Part shown: piece by piece, positions 17,072-24,335 of the stretch
How positions within the stretch are numbered: the stretch's first letter is position 1
Layout of the letters: the number at the start of each line of letters is the position of its first letter
Origin: Pseudooceanicola sp. HF7
GTDB lineage: Bacteria; Pseudomonadota; Alphaproteobacteria; Rhodobacterales; Rhodobacteraceae
DNA length: 59,003 bases
Direction of reading: 5' to 3'
NCBI RefSeq assembly: GCF_011806405.1
Contig: NZ_JAATOW010000026.1
Coordinates: 1-59,003, forward strand
Program-made: the position numbers and the translations under genes
The notes under the pieces: model-generated
The model's database searches: none
Seen by the model: only the letters and a program-made list of their open reading frames with translations
What the model was told of the DNA's origin: nothing

Positions 17072-17815
17072 TCAGCGCATTTGAAGCCCGCCGTTGATAT
17101 CCGTGGTCGTGCCGGTAAGGAAGCCTGCAGAGTCCGACGCAAGATACGTCGCCAGATCGCCCACTTCGCTGGCCTCGCCGATGCGGCCCACCGGCACCGC
17201 AGAGGCCACCATGGCAAGCTTGTCGGGCGGGGCAAGTGCCGTCGCCTCCGTCAGGATCGGCCCCGGCGCGATGCAGTTCACGGTCACGCCCTTGGGGGCG
17301 AACTCATGCGCCATGTAGCGCGTCAGCCCGATGATGCCGGCCTTTGAGCTGGCATAATGCGCGCCCTGCACCTGCGGCCCGCCGCGCTGACCGGCCAAGG
17401 AGGACAGGTTGATCACCCGGCCCCAGCCCGCCTCAAGCATGTCCGGCACGAAGACCTGCGATGTCAGCAGCACGCCGCGCAGGTTGACGCTCAGCACGTC
17501 GTCCCACTCCTCGGCCTCAAGCTCGAAGAAGGGGCGGGCGACGGTGCGCGCGGCATTGTTGACCAGGATCGACACCCGGCCAAAGGTATCCTCGGCCACC
17601 TTGGCGGCAGCCGCGATCGAGGTCTTGTCGCGCACGTCAAGCGCCACGCCAACGGCGGTGCGCGGCGCGGTGCGGGCGGCCTCTGCCGCCTTGTCGCCAT
17701 CGATATCGCCGTAGCAGACGCTGTGACCGGCGGCGCTCAGCGCATCTGCGATGGCCCGGCCCAGCCCCTGGCCGGCACCGGTGACGAAGGCGACCCGGGA
17801 AGCACTCTCCGTCAT
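17072..17815 (-). CDS. Short-chain dehydrogenase/reductase (SDR), second paralogue
   Basis: 247 residues. TGAGQGLG (about 12-19), NNAA (about 87-90), NLSS around 137-140 and YASSK (about 155-159) give the classical SDR set; Asp after the second strand (VCYGDID) suggests NAD(H). INLSSLAGQRGG and GVTVNCIAP are shared with the SDR at 7936-8685, so the two are close paralogues. Its ATG lies 1 bp after the stop of the 124-aa small-protein gene, so the pair is coupled. Confidence 0.92.
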   Translation of the reverse strand: MTESASRVAFVTGAGQGLGRAIADALSAAGHSVCYGDIDGDKAAEAARTAPRTAVGVALDVRDKTSIAAAAKVAEDTFGRVSILVNNAARTVARPFFELEAEEWDDVLSVNLRGVLLTSQVFVPDMLEAGWGRVINLSSLAGQRGGPQVQGAHYASSKAGIIGLTRYMAHEFAPKGVTVNCIAPGPILTEATALAPPDKLAMVASAVPVGRIGEASEVGDLATYLASDSAGFLTGTTTDINGGLQMR

Positions 17816-17816
17816 G

Positions 17817-18191
17817 TCACTTGGTCCCGAAGAAAAGCGGGTGACCGATCCGGGTCTGGATCGTCACGTAGCGCGACAGCAGCGACTCCCCGGCCTTTTC
17901 GCGGACCTGGTTGGTGACGGCGACGGCGGCCTCGAAATCCGGGATATCGGCCAGGATGTAGGAGATATAGGGATAGTCGTGCCCGACCCCGCATTGCAGC
18001 AGATCATCGTCCAGCGTGCCCAGCACCTTGACGCCGAAACGCCCTTCCAGGTCATCAAAGGCCTCTTTCAGCGCACCGCCAACGACCTTCTTCTCTTCGC
18101 CCGAGGCGCGGAAGAAATCGTCATTGATGCCGATGCAGAACAGCGCCCGCAGGCCGTTGCCCGTAAGATCCTCGAGTTTCAAGTCGTTCAC
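17817..18191 (-). CDS. 124-aa small protein, paired with the SDR (second paralogue)
   Basis: 124 residues starting with GTG at 18191. Shares ASGEE (29-33) and TLDDDL (59-64), at identical positions, with the product of 8731-9105. No signal or membrane segment. FGVKVLGTLDDDL and YILADIPDFEAAVAV resemble, from memory, IacB-like small proteins. It leads the minus-strand operon small protein-SDR-HpcH aldolase. GGA lies unusually close to the GTG, so the exact start is uncertain. Confidence 0.75.
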   Translation of the reverse strand: MNDLKLEDLTGNGLRALFCIGINDDFFRASGEEKKVVGGALKEAFDDLEGRFGVKVLGTLDDDLLQCGVGHDYPYISYILADIPDFEAAVAVTNQVREKAGESLLSRYVTIQTRIGHPLFFGTK

Positions 18192-18208
18192 TCCAATTAT
18201 ACTTCATT

Positions 18209-18230
18209 ATCGGTCTGAACTTATACCGTT
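18209..18230. promoter_or_regulatory. Candidate GntR operator in the small-protein/GntR divergent promoter
   Basis: CGGT-N10-ACCG (18211-18228), same half-sites and spacer length as at 14777-14794, flanked by TAT on the left and TTAAT on the right. It lies 20 bp upstream of the small-protein gene and 112 bp upstream of the second GntR gene, so it could control both. Confidence 0.5.
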
Positions 18231-18339
18231 AATGATTAGCGGATCAATCTGTAACTTGTAGAATTTTTACCGTACAGTCTTCCCTCCACGGGGAAATTCG
18301 GCCTTAATCGGCGCAGCAAGGGGCAACTTCAGGACGGAC

Positions 18340-19134
18340 ATGAGCAAGCGGGCCAAACTGACAACCAAGTACGTCTTCCAGCCGATCGCATCGCGGCGCA
18401 GCGCGGACTTTGTCGTGGACGCGATCGCCAAGGCGATCTTCTTCTGCCACGTGAACATCGGTGAAAAACTGCCCTCGGAGCAGACCCTGGCCCGCCAGCT
18501 GGGCACCAATCGCAGCGCCCTGCGCGAAGCCCTCAAGCGCATGGAAGAGGACGGGATCCTCGAAGTGCGCGCCGGGGCCGCGGGGGGCACCTTCGTCATC
18601 GGCCGCCCGCCAGAGAACTACATACAGATGTTCTTGCCCGCCGCTGCCGAAGTGCATGATTTCGTTGAGATCCTGATCTCCCGCCGCGCGCTGGAACCCC
18701 AGATCGTAGAGCTTGCGGCGAACCGCGCCACGGTCACCGATTTCCAAAAGCTGCGCGAGATCCTGGAACCCCTGAAGGAACTGCGCGGCAAGAAGAAGCT
18801 CACCACCTCAGAGGTTGAGCAGCTCTCGATGGCGGCCCTGCAATTCAACATCACGCTTGGCCAGGCCTCTCATATCGGATTTCTTGAAACCATCATGCAG
18901 GTGCTGGCTCAGCAGATCGAACCGATCCGCCGGATTGCCATCCTGGACAATCCGGATGCCTCGATCGAAACGCTTTTCGTCACGCTGGACGCGCTGGAGC
19001 GCAACGATGTCGCCCGCATCAAGGAGGTGCTGGAACAGCGCTTCAGCCACCTGGAAGATGCCTGGGAGAAAAGCACGGGCCGCAGGCTCTGGCGGGACAC
19101 GCCGAATTTCCTGGTGAAGACGCCCGCCTCCTGA
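18340..19134 (+). CDS. GntR-family (FadR/FCD subfamily) transcriptional regulator, second copy
   Basis: 264 residues. Winged helix with LPSEQTLARQLGTNRSALREA (about 47-66), then an all-helical ligand domain. The C-terminal W-E-K-S-T-GRRLWRD element matches the first GntR. ATG preceded by AGGA. It is divergent from the small-protein/SDR/aldolase operon and probably regulates it. Confidence 0.9.
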   Translation: MSKRAKLTTKYVFQPIASRRSADFVVDAIAKAIFFCHVNIGEKLPSEQTLARQLGTNRSALREALKRMEEDGILEVRAGAAGGTFVIGRPPENYIQMFLPAAAEVHDFVEILISRRALEPQIVELAANRATVTDFQKLREILEPLKELRGKKKLTTSEVEQLSMAALQFNITLGQASHIGFLETIMQVLAQQIEPIRRIAILDNPDASIETLFVTLDALERNDVARIKEVLEQRFSHLEDAWEKSTGRRLWRDTPNFLVKTPAS

Positions 19135-19143
19135 TCCGGCCGC

Positions 19144-19938
19144 CTACATGCGGTACTGCGGCTCTTCCCGATCCAGGGTGCGCATGATGCTGGCCAGGTG
19201 CAGCCGCGCGGAAGAGGCATCCTCTTCCCGCATCTGGCGCGCGGTGGCCTCTGCGATCTCGGTCGAAACCGGCACGATCCTGCGCCCGGTGGACAGCGCC
19301 AGGCATTGCACCTCGCAGGCGCGTTCCAGGTAGTAGAGATCATCCCAGGCTTCCGCCGCAGAGCCGCCAAGCACCATAACGCCATGGTGTTTCATGAAGA
19401 CGATATCGGCCTGCCCCACCGCGGCGGCAATCCGGTCGCCTTCCTTTTCGTCCAGCGCCAAGCCGTTGTAATCATTGTCCACCACCGTGCGGCCATAGAA
19501 CTTCAGTGCCGTCTGCCCGGCGTAGATCAGCGGATCGCCTTCGACCATGGTCATGGCCGTGGCATAGGGCATATGGGTGTGAAAGGCCGCCCGCGCATGG
19601 GGCACGTTGCGATGCACGCGGGCGTGGATGTAAAAGGCCGTCGCCTCTGGCTGGCCACTGCCGGAGACCACGTTGCCCTCAAAATCGCAGATCAGCAGGC
19701 TGGAAGCCGTGATCTCCGAAAAGGCAAGACCGTAGGGATTGACCAGGAACAGCTCGTCATGGCCTGGGACCATGACGGAGAAATGGTTGCAGATGCCCTC
19801 TTCCATCCCGCGCCGCGCGGCAAACCGGAAGCAGGCGGCCAGTTCGACCCGGGCCTGCCAGACGTCCTGACCATCCAGCGCGGGCCGGTTCGGGCGGCTG
19901 ACCTCCGGCTTTGCGGTGTCTCCGAATGCATGGGCCAT
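19144..19938 (-). CDS. Class II aldolase/adducin-family protein
   Basis: 264 residues from ATG 19938, chosen because GGAGAGGAGAT lies just upstream; the frame is open for another 67 codons but without a ribosome site. Zinc site His-x-His is visible in AAFHTHMPYATAM (about 131-143) and a third His in MKHHGVMVLGGSAAEA (about 192-207), with CNHFSVMVPG near the N-terminus (substrate loop). Family members are L-fuculose- or ribulose-phosphate aldolases/epimerases or decarboxylating enzymes. Convergent with the second GntR gene, only 9 bp apart. It probably completes the pathway with the HpcH aldolase. Confidence 0.88.
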   Translation of the reverse strand: MAHAFGDTAKPEVSRPNRPALDGQDVWQARVELAACFRFAARRGMEEGICNHFSVMVPGHDELFLVNPYGLAFSEITASSLLICDFEGNVVSGSGQPEATAFYIHARVHRNVPHARAAFHTHMPYATAMTMVEGDPLIYAGQTALKFYGRTVVDNDYNGLALDEKEGDRIAAAVGQADIVFMKHHGVMVLGGSAAEAWDDLYYLERACEVQCLALSTGRRIVPVSTEIAEATARQMREEDASSARLHLASIMRTLDREEPQYRM

Positions 19939-20149
19939 CTCGATCTCCTCTCCCCAGGTGCGATGGCAGCTGGGTGCTTGCCAAAGCCCTTTGATATCAA
20001 ACCTTTGCGCCGTTCGATCGGGCAGCCTGAAGTGCGCGCCCCGCTCCTCAACGGCCGTTCCCGTCAATCCCGACGGCGCTTGCACCCGAGACCGATCCGC
20101 AAAACCGCCCCAACCTGCCGCGCAGGATATCCGGGACAACCCCAGCCCC
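19939..20149. other. Intergenic gap between aldolase promoter and replicase 3' end
   Basis: 211 bp holding the promoter of the class II aldolase gene. Nothing else recognisable was seen. Confidence 0.4.
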
Positions 20150-20824
20150 CTACCCTTCCACGCGCACTTCCGCGATGGAGGGGTCGAGCCGCCGGGCCGC
20201 CGCCGTCAGCCGCGCCTCGAAATGGGTCGCCACGTAATTGGCATGGAAGGCCGAAGGCGCGGTCAGCACCAGCCGCCCCTGCCCCACCGTGACCTCCGCC
20301 AGACCGTGGAACCACGCGCCGTAAAGCACCTTGTCCTCTTCGAACAGCCGCGCCTGGATGCGCGCCCACAGCCCCTGGCCCTCTGGCGCTTCCGCCGGGC
20401 GCAGTGGCACGACGTTGCCGGGCTGCGGCGCGCTTGCCGTGGGGCTGAGCCGTTCGACGAAATCCTCTCCGATCAGCGGCCAGGCCGGGCGCGTGTCCTC
20501 CAGCATCCGGTCCAGGTCCACGCCGTAGACGCTGAGCCGCCCGCGCGCGCCCTTCTGCTTCTGGATCAGCCAGCCCATGGCGCGAAAGGCCGCCATCTCC
20601 CGTTTCACGGTGCGCTCGTCAACGGACCAGAGTCGCGCGATTTCGCGCTGGCCCACGCAAAGCTCATCCCGTGCCCAGTTGTAGCGGGCGGTGATCAGCG
20701 CCATGATCCGCATGACCCGGCGCTGCAGGATCCGGTCGCCCGCCAGGGCAAAAGCCATCAGCGCAGACAGGATATCGTATTTGCGTGACGCGGCCTGCCG
20801 TCCCACCGGCTTGGGAAGCTGCAT
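20150..20824 (-). CDS. DnaA-like plasmid replication initiator
   Basis: 224 residues from ATG 20824, with AGGAGAG five bases upstream; the open frame further right lacks a ribosome site. The N-terminal half carries a helix-turn-helix (REIARLWSVDERTVKREMAA, about 77-96, then FRAMGWLI), fit for binding origin repeats. The C-terminal 70 residues (LWARIQARLFEEDKVLYGAW, VTVGQGRLVLTAPSAFHANYV) match the DnaA N-terminal domain pattern W-x-x-I...F-x-x-W...L-x-L-x-x-P-x-x-F. This arrangement, without an AAA+ core, fits the DnaA-like replicase of Rhodobacterales plasmids (established type). Divergent from parA across a candidate origin, so it initiates replication of this replicon. Confidence 0.8.
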   Translation of the reverse strand: MQLPKPVGRQAASRKYDILSALMAFALAGDRILQRRVMRIMALITARYNWARDELCVGQREIARLWSVDERTVKREMAAFRAMGWLIQKQKGARGRLSVYGVDLDRMLEDTRPAWPLIGEDFVERLSPTASAPQPGNVVPLRPAEAPEGQGLWARIQARLFEEDKVLYGAWFHGLAEVTVGQGRLVLTAPSAFHANYVATHFEARLTAAARRLDPSIAEVRVEG

Positions 20825-21100
20825 GTCTCTCTCCTGTCGCCGCCCGTTCCGGGCAGATGCCTCGATCCCATTGCGGGCTGAAGGGCCCCTGCCCTGCCGC
20901 GCCGGTGACGGGGGTGCGCACCTCGGATCTTTCCGAAGCTTCCGATCCCGAGTCTTTTGACCTCTGGTGATCGGAGCGTTCCCAACGCCTTTCCTCAACT
21001 TGCCTGCATTAACGTCCGGTCGTCCGATTCTGTCAAGTCGACTCCGCCGGGCGGGGATCGGCCAACCCAATTCCAATTCGTAAGAATGGGTATCAATGGT

Positions 21101-21183
21101 ATAGGGTGACAGATCCTTGTGTCCCCTATTCAGCCCCTTTTGTCCCCCAATGCCTAGCGGTGGCAAGGCGGATGTCCCCCAAT
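21101..21183. repeat. TGTCCCC iterons
   Basis: Three direct copies: TGTCCCCTATT at 21120, TGTCCCCCAAT at 21141 and 21173, spaced 21 and 32 bp (two and three helical turns). An inverted, less perfect copy, ATAGGGTGACA, lies at 21101-21111. Phased repeats next to an initiator gene are expected binding sites for its helix-turn-helix. Confidence 0.6.
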
Positions 21184-21262
21184 CTCTGGGGAAAACCCCC
21201 GGATCTGGAAGGGATCGGGCCTATGCCACTGCCTGGGGCCGATTCGGGCCGCCCGGCTGCGG

Positions 21263-21284
21263 AATCTTCCCCGCGGGAAAGGTT
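21263..21284. repeat. 22-bp palindrome, copy 1 (candidate parS)
   Basis: AATCTTCCCCG followed by its near-complement; two differences from the consensus AACCTTCCCCG/CGGGGAAGGTT. Lies in the origin region about 94 bp before parA. Confidence 0.7.
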
Positions 21285-21315
21285 TTGCCATGGGTGCGCA
21301 TACTCTAATTCTACT

Positions 21316-21332
21316 TTTGCCTTTTTGGCAAA
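21316..21332. promoter_or_regulatory. Inverted repeat before parA
   Basis: TTTGCC-TTTTT-GGCAAA, 45 bp upstream of the parA ATG in AT-rich DNA. ParA proteins with an N-terminal DNA-binding extension often autoregulate, so this is a possible operator; the same hairpin could instead be a weak terminator. Confidence 0.35.
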
Positions 21333-21377
21333 TCCGGCGTATTTCTGAAAAAGAGCAGTTTTTACGTTGAGGCTTTC

Positions 21378-22673
21378 ATGTACGACCATACAGACCTCGC
21401 TCGGCTCCAGGCACAATCCCTGAAGATGCAGGGCTGGATCCGGCAGCAGACCTTTAGCCCGGAGAATACCAAGACCCTCCGTCGCTTCTCTTCCTGGGAG
21501 GTGTCGGAGCTGATCTTCCGCATCAACCAGTCGACCTTCCGCGGGCGGCTTGCGGCCGATCCCTCCCTGCCCGGTGGCGAGGTGGAACAGGACGGCCGGC
21601 AGCGCTGGTACTCTCTTGAAGAGATCAACGAGCTGCGGCGCCGGATGAAGATCAACCGCAAAAGCCTGATGCCCCCCCGCCCCGCCGGCAAGCGCGCCCT
21701 GCGCGCGGCGGTCGCCAACTTCAAGGGCGGCGCGGGCAAGTCGACCGTGGCGCTGCACCTGGCCCATGCCGCCGCGCTGGATGGCTACCGGGTTCTGCTG
21801 GTGGACTTCGATCCGCAGGCGACGCTGAGCCACTCCATGGGCCTGACCGACGTGGCCGAGGATTACACTGTCTGGGGCATCATGGCCCGCGACCTGATCC
21901 GAGAGACGGACCGGATGAACTCTGCCGTGACCGGGGCGGCCTCCGGTACCGCCCTGCCCCAGCGAAAGATCCCGGCCTCGATCCGGGACATGGGGCTGGA
22001 CGATCTGAGGCACGCCGACTTCATCAAGCCCACCGCCTGGTCGACGATCGACATCATCCCCTCCTGTGCCAATGCGGCCTTCGTCGAATTCGCCAGCGCC
22101 CAGTACCGGCACCTGAACCCGGAGTGGACCTTCTTTGCGGCCGTCTCCCGGTACCTCGACGGGATCGCGGACGATGATTACGACCTGATCATCTTCGACT
22201 GTCCGCCCGCCATCGGCTACCAGTCGATGAACGCGGTATTTGCGGCGGACATGCTCTATATCCCCTCCGGCCCCGGCTACTGGGAATATGACAGCACCAC
22301 CTCCTTCATCGGTCAGCTGGCCGAGGCCTTGGAGGATCTGTCCCACGGCTTCGGCGAAACCTTCCCCGCGGGGAAGATTTCCCTGCCCAAGGCCTTCGTC
22401 GATATTCGCTTCCTGATGACCCGTTACGAGCCCGGGAACGACCTGCACCGTGCGATGCTGGAAGCATTCCGAAAGGTGTTTGGGGATCATCTGACAGAGC
22501 ACCCGATCGAGATGACGCGCGCGGTGGAGCAATCCGGACGCTTCCTCGCCTCTGTCTACGAGATCGATTACCGCAACATGACCCGGGAAACCTGGCGGCG
22601 GGCCCGCACGAGTTTCGACCGGGCCTACGAAGAGTTCCGTGCCAGCGCCATCGCGGCCTGGGACAAGATCTGA
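21378..22673 (+). CDS. parA: Partition ATPase ParA (type Ia, with N-terminal DNA-binding extension)
   Basis: 431 residues. The first ~105 form a helical, MerR/HTH-like extension (RRFSSWEVSELIFRINQSTF, RWYSLEEINELRRRMKIN), as in type Ia ParA/RepA proteins that autoregulate. Deviant Walker A KGGAGKST at 116-123, Walker A' LLVDFDPQATLS (about 138-149) and Walker B LIIFDCPPAIGYQSMNA near 273-289. It forms ATP-dependent gradients on nucleoid DNA and moves ParB-bound plasmid copies. Codons 327-334 (TFPAGK) are made by a copy of the 22-bp palindrome, a site not expected in the protein family. parB follows after 13 bp. Confidence 0.93.
   Translation: MYDHTDLARLQAQSLKMQGWIRQQTFSPENTKTLRRFSSWEVSELIFRINQSTFRGRLAADPSLPGGEVEQDGRQRWYSLEEINELRRRMKINRKSLMPPRPAGKRALRAAVANFKGGAGKSTVALHLAHAAALDGYRVLLVDFDPQATLSHSMGLTDVAEDYTVWGIMARDLIRETDRMNSAVTGAASGTALPQRKIPASIRDMGLDDLRHADFIKPTAWSTIDIIPSCANAAFVEFASAQYRHLNPEWTFFAAVSRYLDGIADDDYDLIIFDCPPAIGYQSMNAVFAADMLYIPSGPGYWEYDSTTSFIGQLAEALEDLSHGFGETFPAGKISLPKAFVDIRFLMTRYEPGNDLHRAMLEAFRKVFGDHLTEHPIEMTRAVEQSGRFLASVYEIDYRNMTRETWRRARTSFDRAYEEFRASAIAAWDKI
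22358..22379. repeat. 22-bp palindrome, copy 2, inside parA
   Basis: AACCTTCCCCG/CGGGGAAGATT, one difference from consensus. It is read through in frame as part of ParA. Confidence 0.75.
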
Positions 22674-22686
22674 GGAGGGCGAGCCA

Positions 22687-23799
22687 ATGGCGAAGAAGAG
22701 ACGCGTCTTCGATATCGAGATGCCCGAGGACGGGCTTGAGAAAACCTTCCCCGCGGGGAAGGTTTCGGACCCAGAGGAGCCATCGCGCCGGCGCGGCCCC
22801 ATGGCCACGGCGATCGGCGAAACCGCGGCCAGCGGGCTGGAGCGCCGCGCCGTGGAGGAACGGATCCGGGCCGAAAACGATGCGCTGGCCCATGAGCACA
22901 TGCGGCTCAAGCGGCTGGGCCTGGTCATGGACCTGGTGCCGCTGGATGCGGTGGAAACCTCCAAGCTGATCCGGGACCGGGCCAAGGCGCCGGACTTCGA
23001 TCTGAAAAGCCTGAAGGAGTCGATCACCTCGCTGGGCCTGTCGAACCCGATCCGGGTCGAGGCCGCGGGCGAGGGGCGCTATGAGCTGGTCCAGGGGTAT
23101 CGCCGGCTTTCGGCCTACCGCGAGCTTTTGGAAGAGACCGGCGATGAAGAGCGCTACGGCGCGATCCCGGCGGTGGTGACGGACAGCGGCGATGCGCTCG
23201 AGGTGCTTTACCGGCGCATGGTGGATGAGAACCTGGTGCGCAAGGATATCTCTTTCGCGGAGATGGCGCAGCTGGCCCTGGACTACGCCGCCGATCCGGA
23301 GACGAAGATCACCGATCCCGACAAGGCGGTGAAGGAGCTGTTCAAGTCGGCCGGCTACCAGAAGCGCAGCTATATCCGGACCTTCATCAAGGTGGTGGAG
23401 CGGCTGGGCGATCACCTGCAATTCGCCCCGGATATTCCGCGGTCTCTTGGCCTGGCGCTTGCGGCGCGGCTGGAAGAGGTGGAGGGGCTGTCGCTGGAAA
23501 TCCGAAAGGATCTGGCAGAGCTCGACAACCGGTCCGTCGTGGAAGAACTGGAGGTTCTGCGCCGCCATGCGGGCGAGCCGGTGGAGGCAACGGGCGCCGC
23601 ACCGAAGGTGCGAGCGCGCACGGCGCCGGGGCAGGGCAGCCGCGCGCGGACATCCTTCCAGTTCGAGCGGCGCGAGGGGCGGGCGAAATGCACCGCCGCC
23701 AATGGCAAGCTTGAGCTGCGTCTTGATCGTGATTTCTCTACCATCGACCGGCGCAAGCTGGAGGATGCGGTGAAGCGGATGCTGGACCAGCTGGATTGA
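22687..23799 (+). CDS. parB: Partition protein ParB
   Basis: 370 residues from ATG 22687 (GAGGAGGGCGAGCC-type ribosome site just upstream). ParB/Srx-like N-terminal domain: ITSLGLSNPIRV (about 116-127), GRYELVQGYRRLSAYREL (about 133-150; the G-x-R-R CTP-binding patch), then a helix-turn-helix region containing DENLVRKDISFAEMAQLAL and KRSYIRTFIKVV, and a C-terminal dimerisation tail. Binds centromere sites and forms a sliding CTP-dependent clamp (family knowledge). Codons 19-26 (TFPAGKV) come from a perfect copy of the 22-bp palindrome, so ParB may bind within its own gene. Confidence 0.92.
   Translation: MAKKRRVFDIEMPEDGLEKTFPAGKVSDPEEPSRRRGPMATAIGETAASGLERRAVEERIRAENDALAHEHMRLKRLGLVMDLVPLDAVETSKLIRDRAKAPDFDLKSLKESITSLGLSNPIRVEAAGEGRYELVQGYRRLSAYRELLEETGDEERYGAIPAVVTDSGDALEVLYRRMVDENLVRKDISFAEMAQLALDYAADPETKITDPDKAVKELFKSAGYQKRSYIRTFIKVVERLGDHLQFAPDIPRSLGLALAARLEEVEGLSLEIRKDLAELDNRSVVEELEVLRRHAGEPVEATGAAPKVRARTAPGQGSRARTSFQFERREGRAKCTAANGKLELRLDRDFSTIDRRKLEDAVKRMLDQLD
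22743..22764. repeat. 22-bp palindrome, copy 3, inside parB
   Basis: Perfect consensus AACCTTCCCCG/CGGGGAAGGTT, extended to 24 bp by flanking A and T. Lies 56 bp into the parB reading frame. Confidence 0.8.
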
Positions 23800-23800
23800 A

Positions 23801-23822
23801 AACCTTCCCCGCGGGGAAGGTT
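23801..23822. repeat. 22-bp palindrome, copy 4
   Basis: Perfect consensus copy beginning 2 bp after the parB stop codon, flanked by AA and TT. The hairpin with following T's could also serve as a weak terminator. Confidence 0.8.
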
Positions 23823-23899
23823 TGAGGGTGAAAATGACCCCCGGATGGCCTGGCCCTCCGGGGGTCTTTCTTTGTGGCGGTGCCGGTCTGCGCGCCCCG

Positions 23900-23921
23900 G
23901 ATCTTCCCCGCGGGGAAGGTT
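23900..23921. repeat. 22-bp palindrome, copy 5
   Basis: GATCTTCCCCG/CGGGGAAGGTT; two differences at the left end. Confidence 0.75.
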
Positions 23922-23994
23922 TTCCGCCGGTTCGGGGCCTCCGGGCGGGCCGGATGTGCCGGGAGATGGGGGTGCTGGGGGCGCTGCCCCCCAC

Positions 23995-24025
23995 GCCCTG
24001 TGCCCCCTCGACGGGGGCGCAGGGC
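23995..24025. terminator. Strong GC hairpin, possible terminator after parB
   Basis: GCCCTGTGCCCCC pairs with GGGGGCGCAGGGC across a TCGAC loop: 13 pairs including one G-T. There is no T-run directly behind it, so it may be a factor-dependent terminator or a structural element of the centromere region. Confidence 0.45.
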
Positions 24026-24026
24026 G

Positions 24027-24060
24027 TTCCCCCCGGAGTTTACCGGCAAGAAGAAGGAGG
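24027..24060. repeat. Rhodobacterales-type intergenic repeat, copy 1
   Basis: CCCCCGGAGTTTACCGGCAAGAAGAAGG-like sequence; the GGAGTTT-x-CCGGCAAGAAGAAGG part recurs at 30259-30286. Similar intergenic elements are common in Rhodobacterales genomes (general knowledge, not checked here). Confidence 0.5.
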
Positions 24061-24073
24061 GAAGGGGCGCCAA

Positions 24074-24095
24074 GACCTTCCCCGCGGGGAAGGTT
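24074..24095. repeat. 22-bp palindrome, copy 6
   Basis: GACCTTCCCCG/CGGGGAAGGTT, one difference from consensus. Last copy on the right. Confidence 0.75.
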
Positions 24096-24335
24096 TTCGG
24101 GAATGTGACGCGATTCCAGTGGCTTGCCTGGGAGCAATTTCTGCCTTAAGAGGCTGGCAGATCTGACCGCTTGGTCAAACATTGCCTGAAAAGAGGGCAG
24201 GGCCGCCGGGCGAGGGGGCTTGCGCCCCGCGCGGGCTTGACAGGCGGGGCCGGGGCCGCGCCACTTGGACAATGCGCCGCAGAGGCGGCCAGACAGCCTT
24301 CGGCGCAGACCGGGGGTCCTTACAGGGAGACTACG

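Larger units (their letters stand above)
20825..21377. other. Candidate replication origin (oriV) between initiator and parA
   Basis: 553 bp without a credible gene. It holds four TGTC-x-CCC-type sites (21101-21183), one copy of the 22-bp palindrome (21263-21284), an AT-rich stretch at about 21295-21370 suited to strand opening, and a TTTGCC-TTTTT-GGCAAA inverted repeat (21316-21332) next to the parA promoter. Location beside the initiator gene and the partition genes makes it the best oriV candidate in the window; this is inference from layout. Confidence 0.6.
23823..24335. other. Partition-site region between parB and the BMP operon
   Basis: About 510 bp without a credible gene. It contains palindrome copies 5 and 6, a GC-rich 13-bp hairpin (23995-24025) and an intergenic repeat (24027-24060), then the unidentified promoter of the BMP operon. 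With copies 1-4 it makes a spread-out centromere candidate. Confidence 0.5.

Noticed and set aside
21126-23027. 633-codon minus-strand frame over parA/parB
   Set aside because: Shadow; it also crosses the iterons and palindromes.
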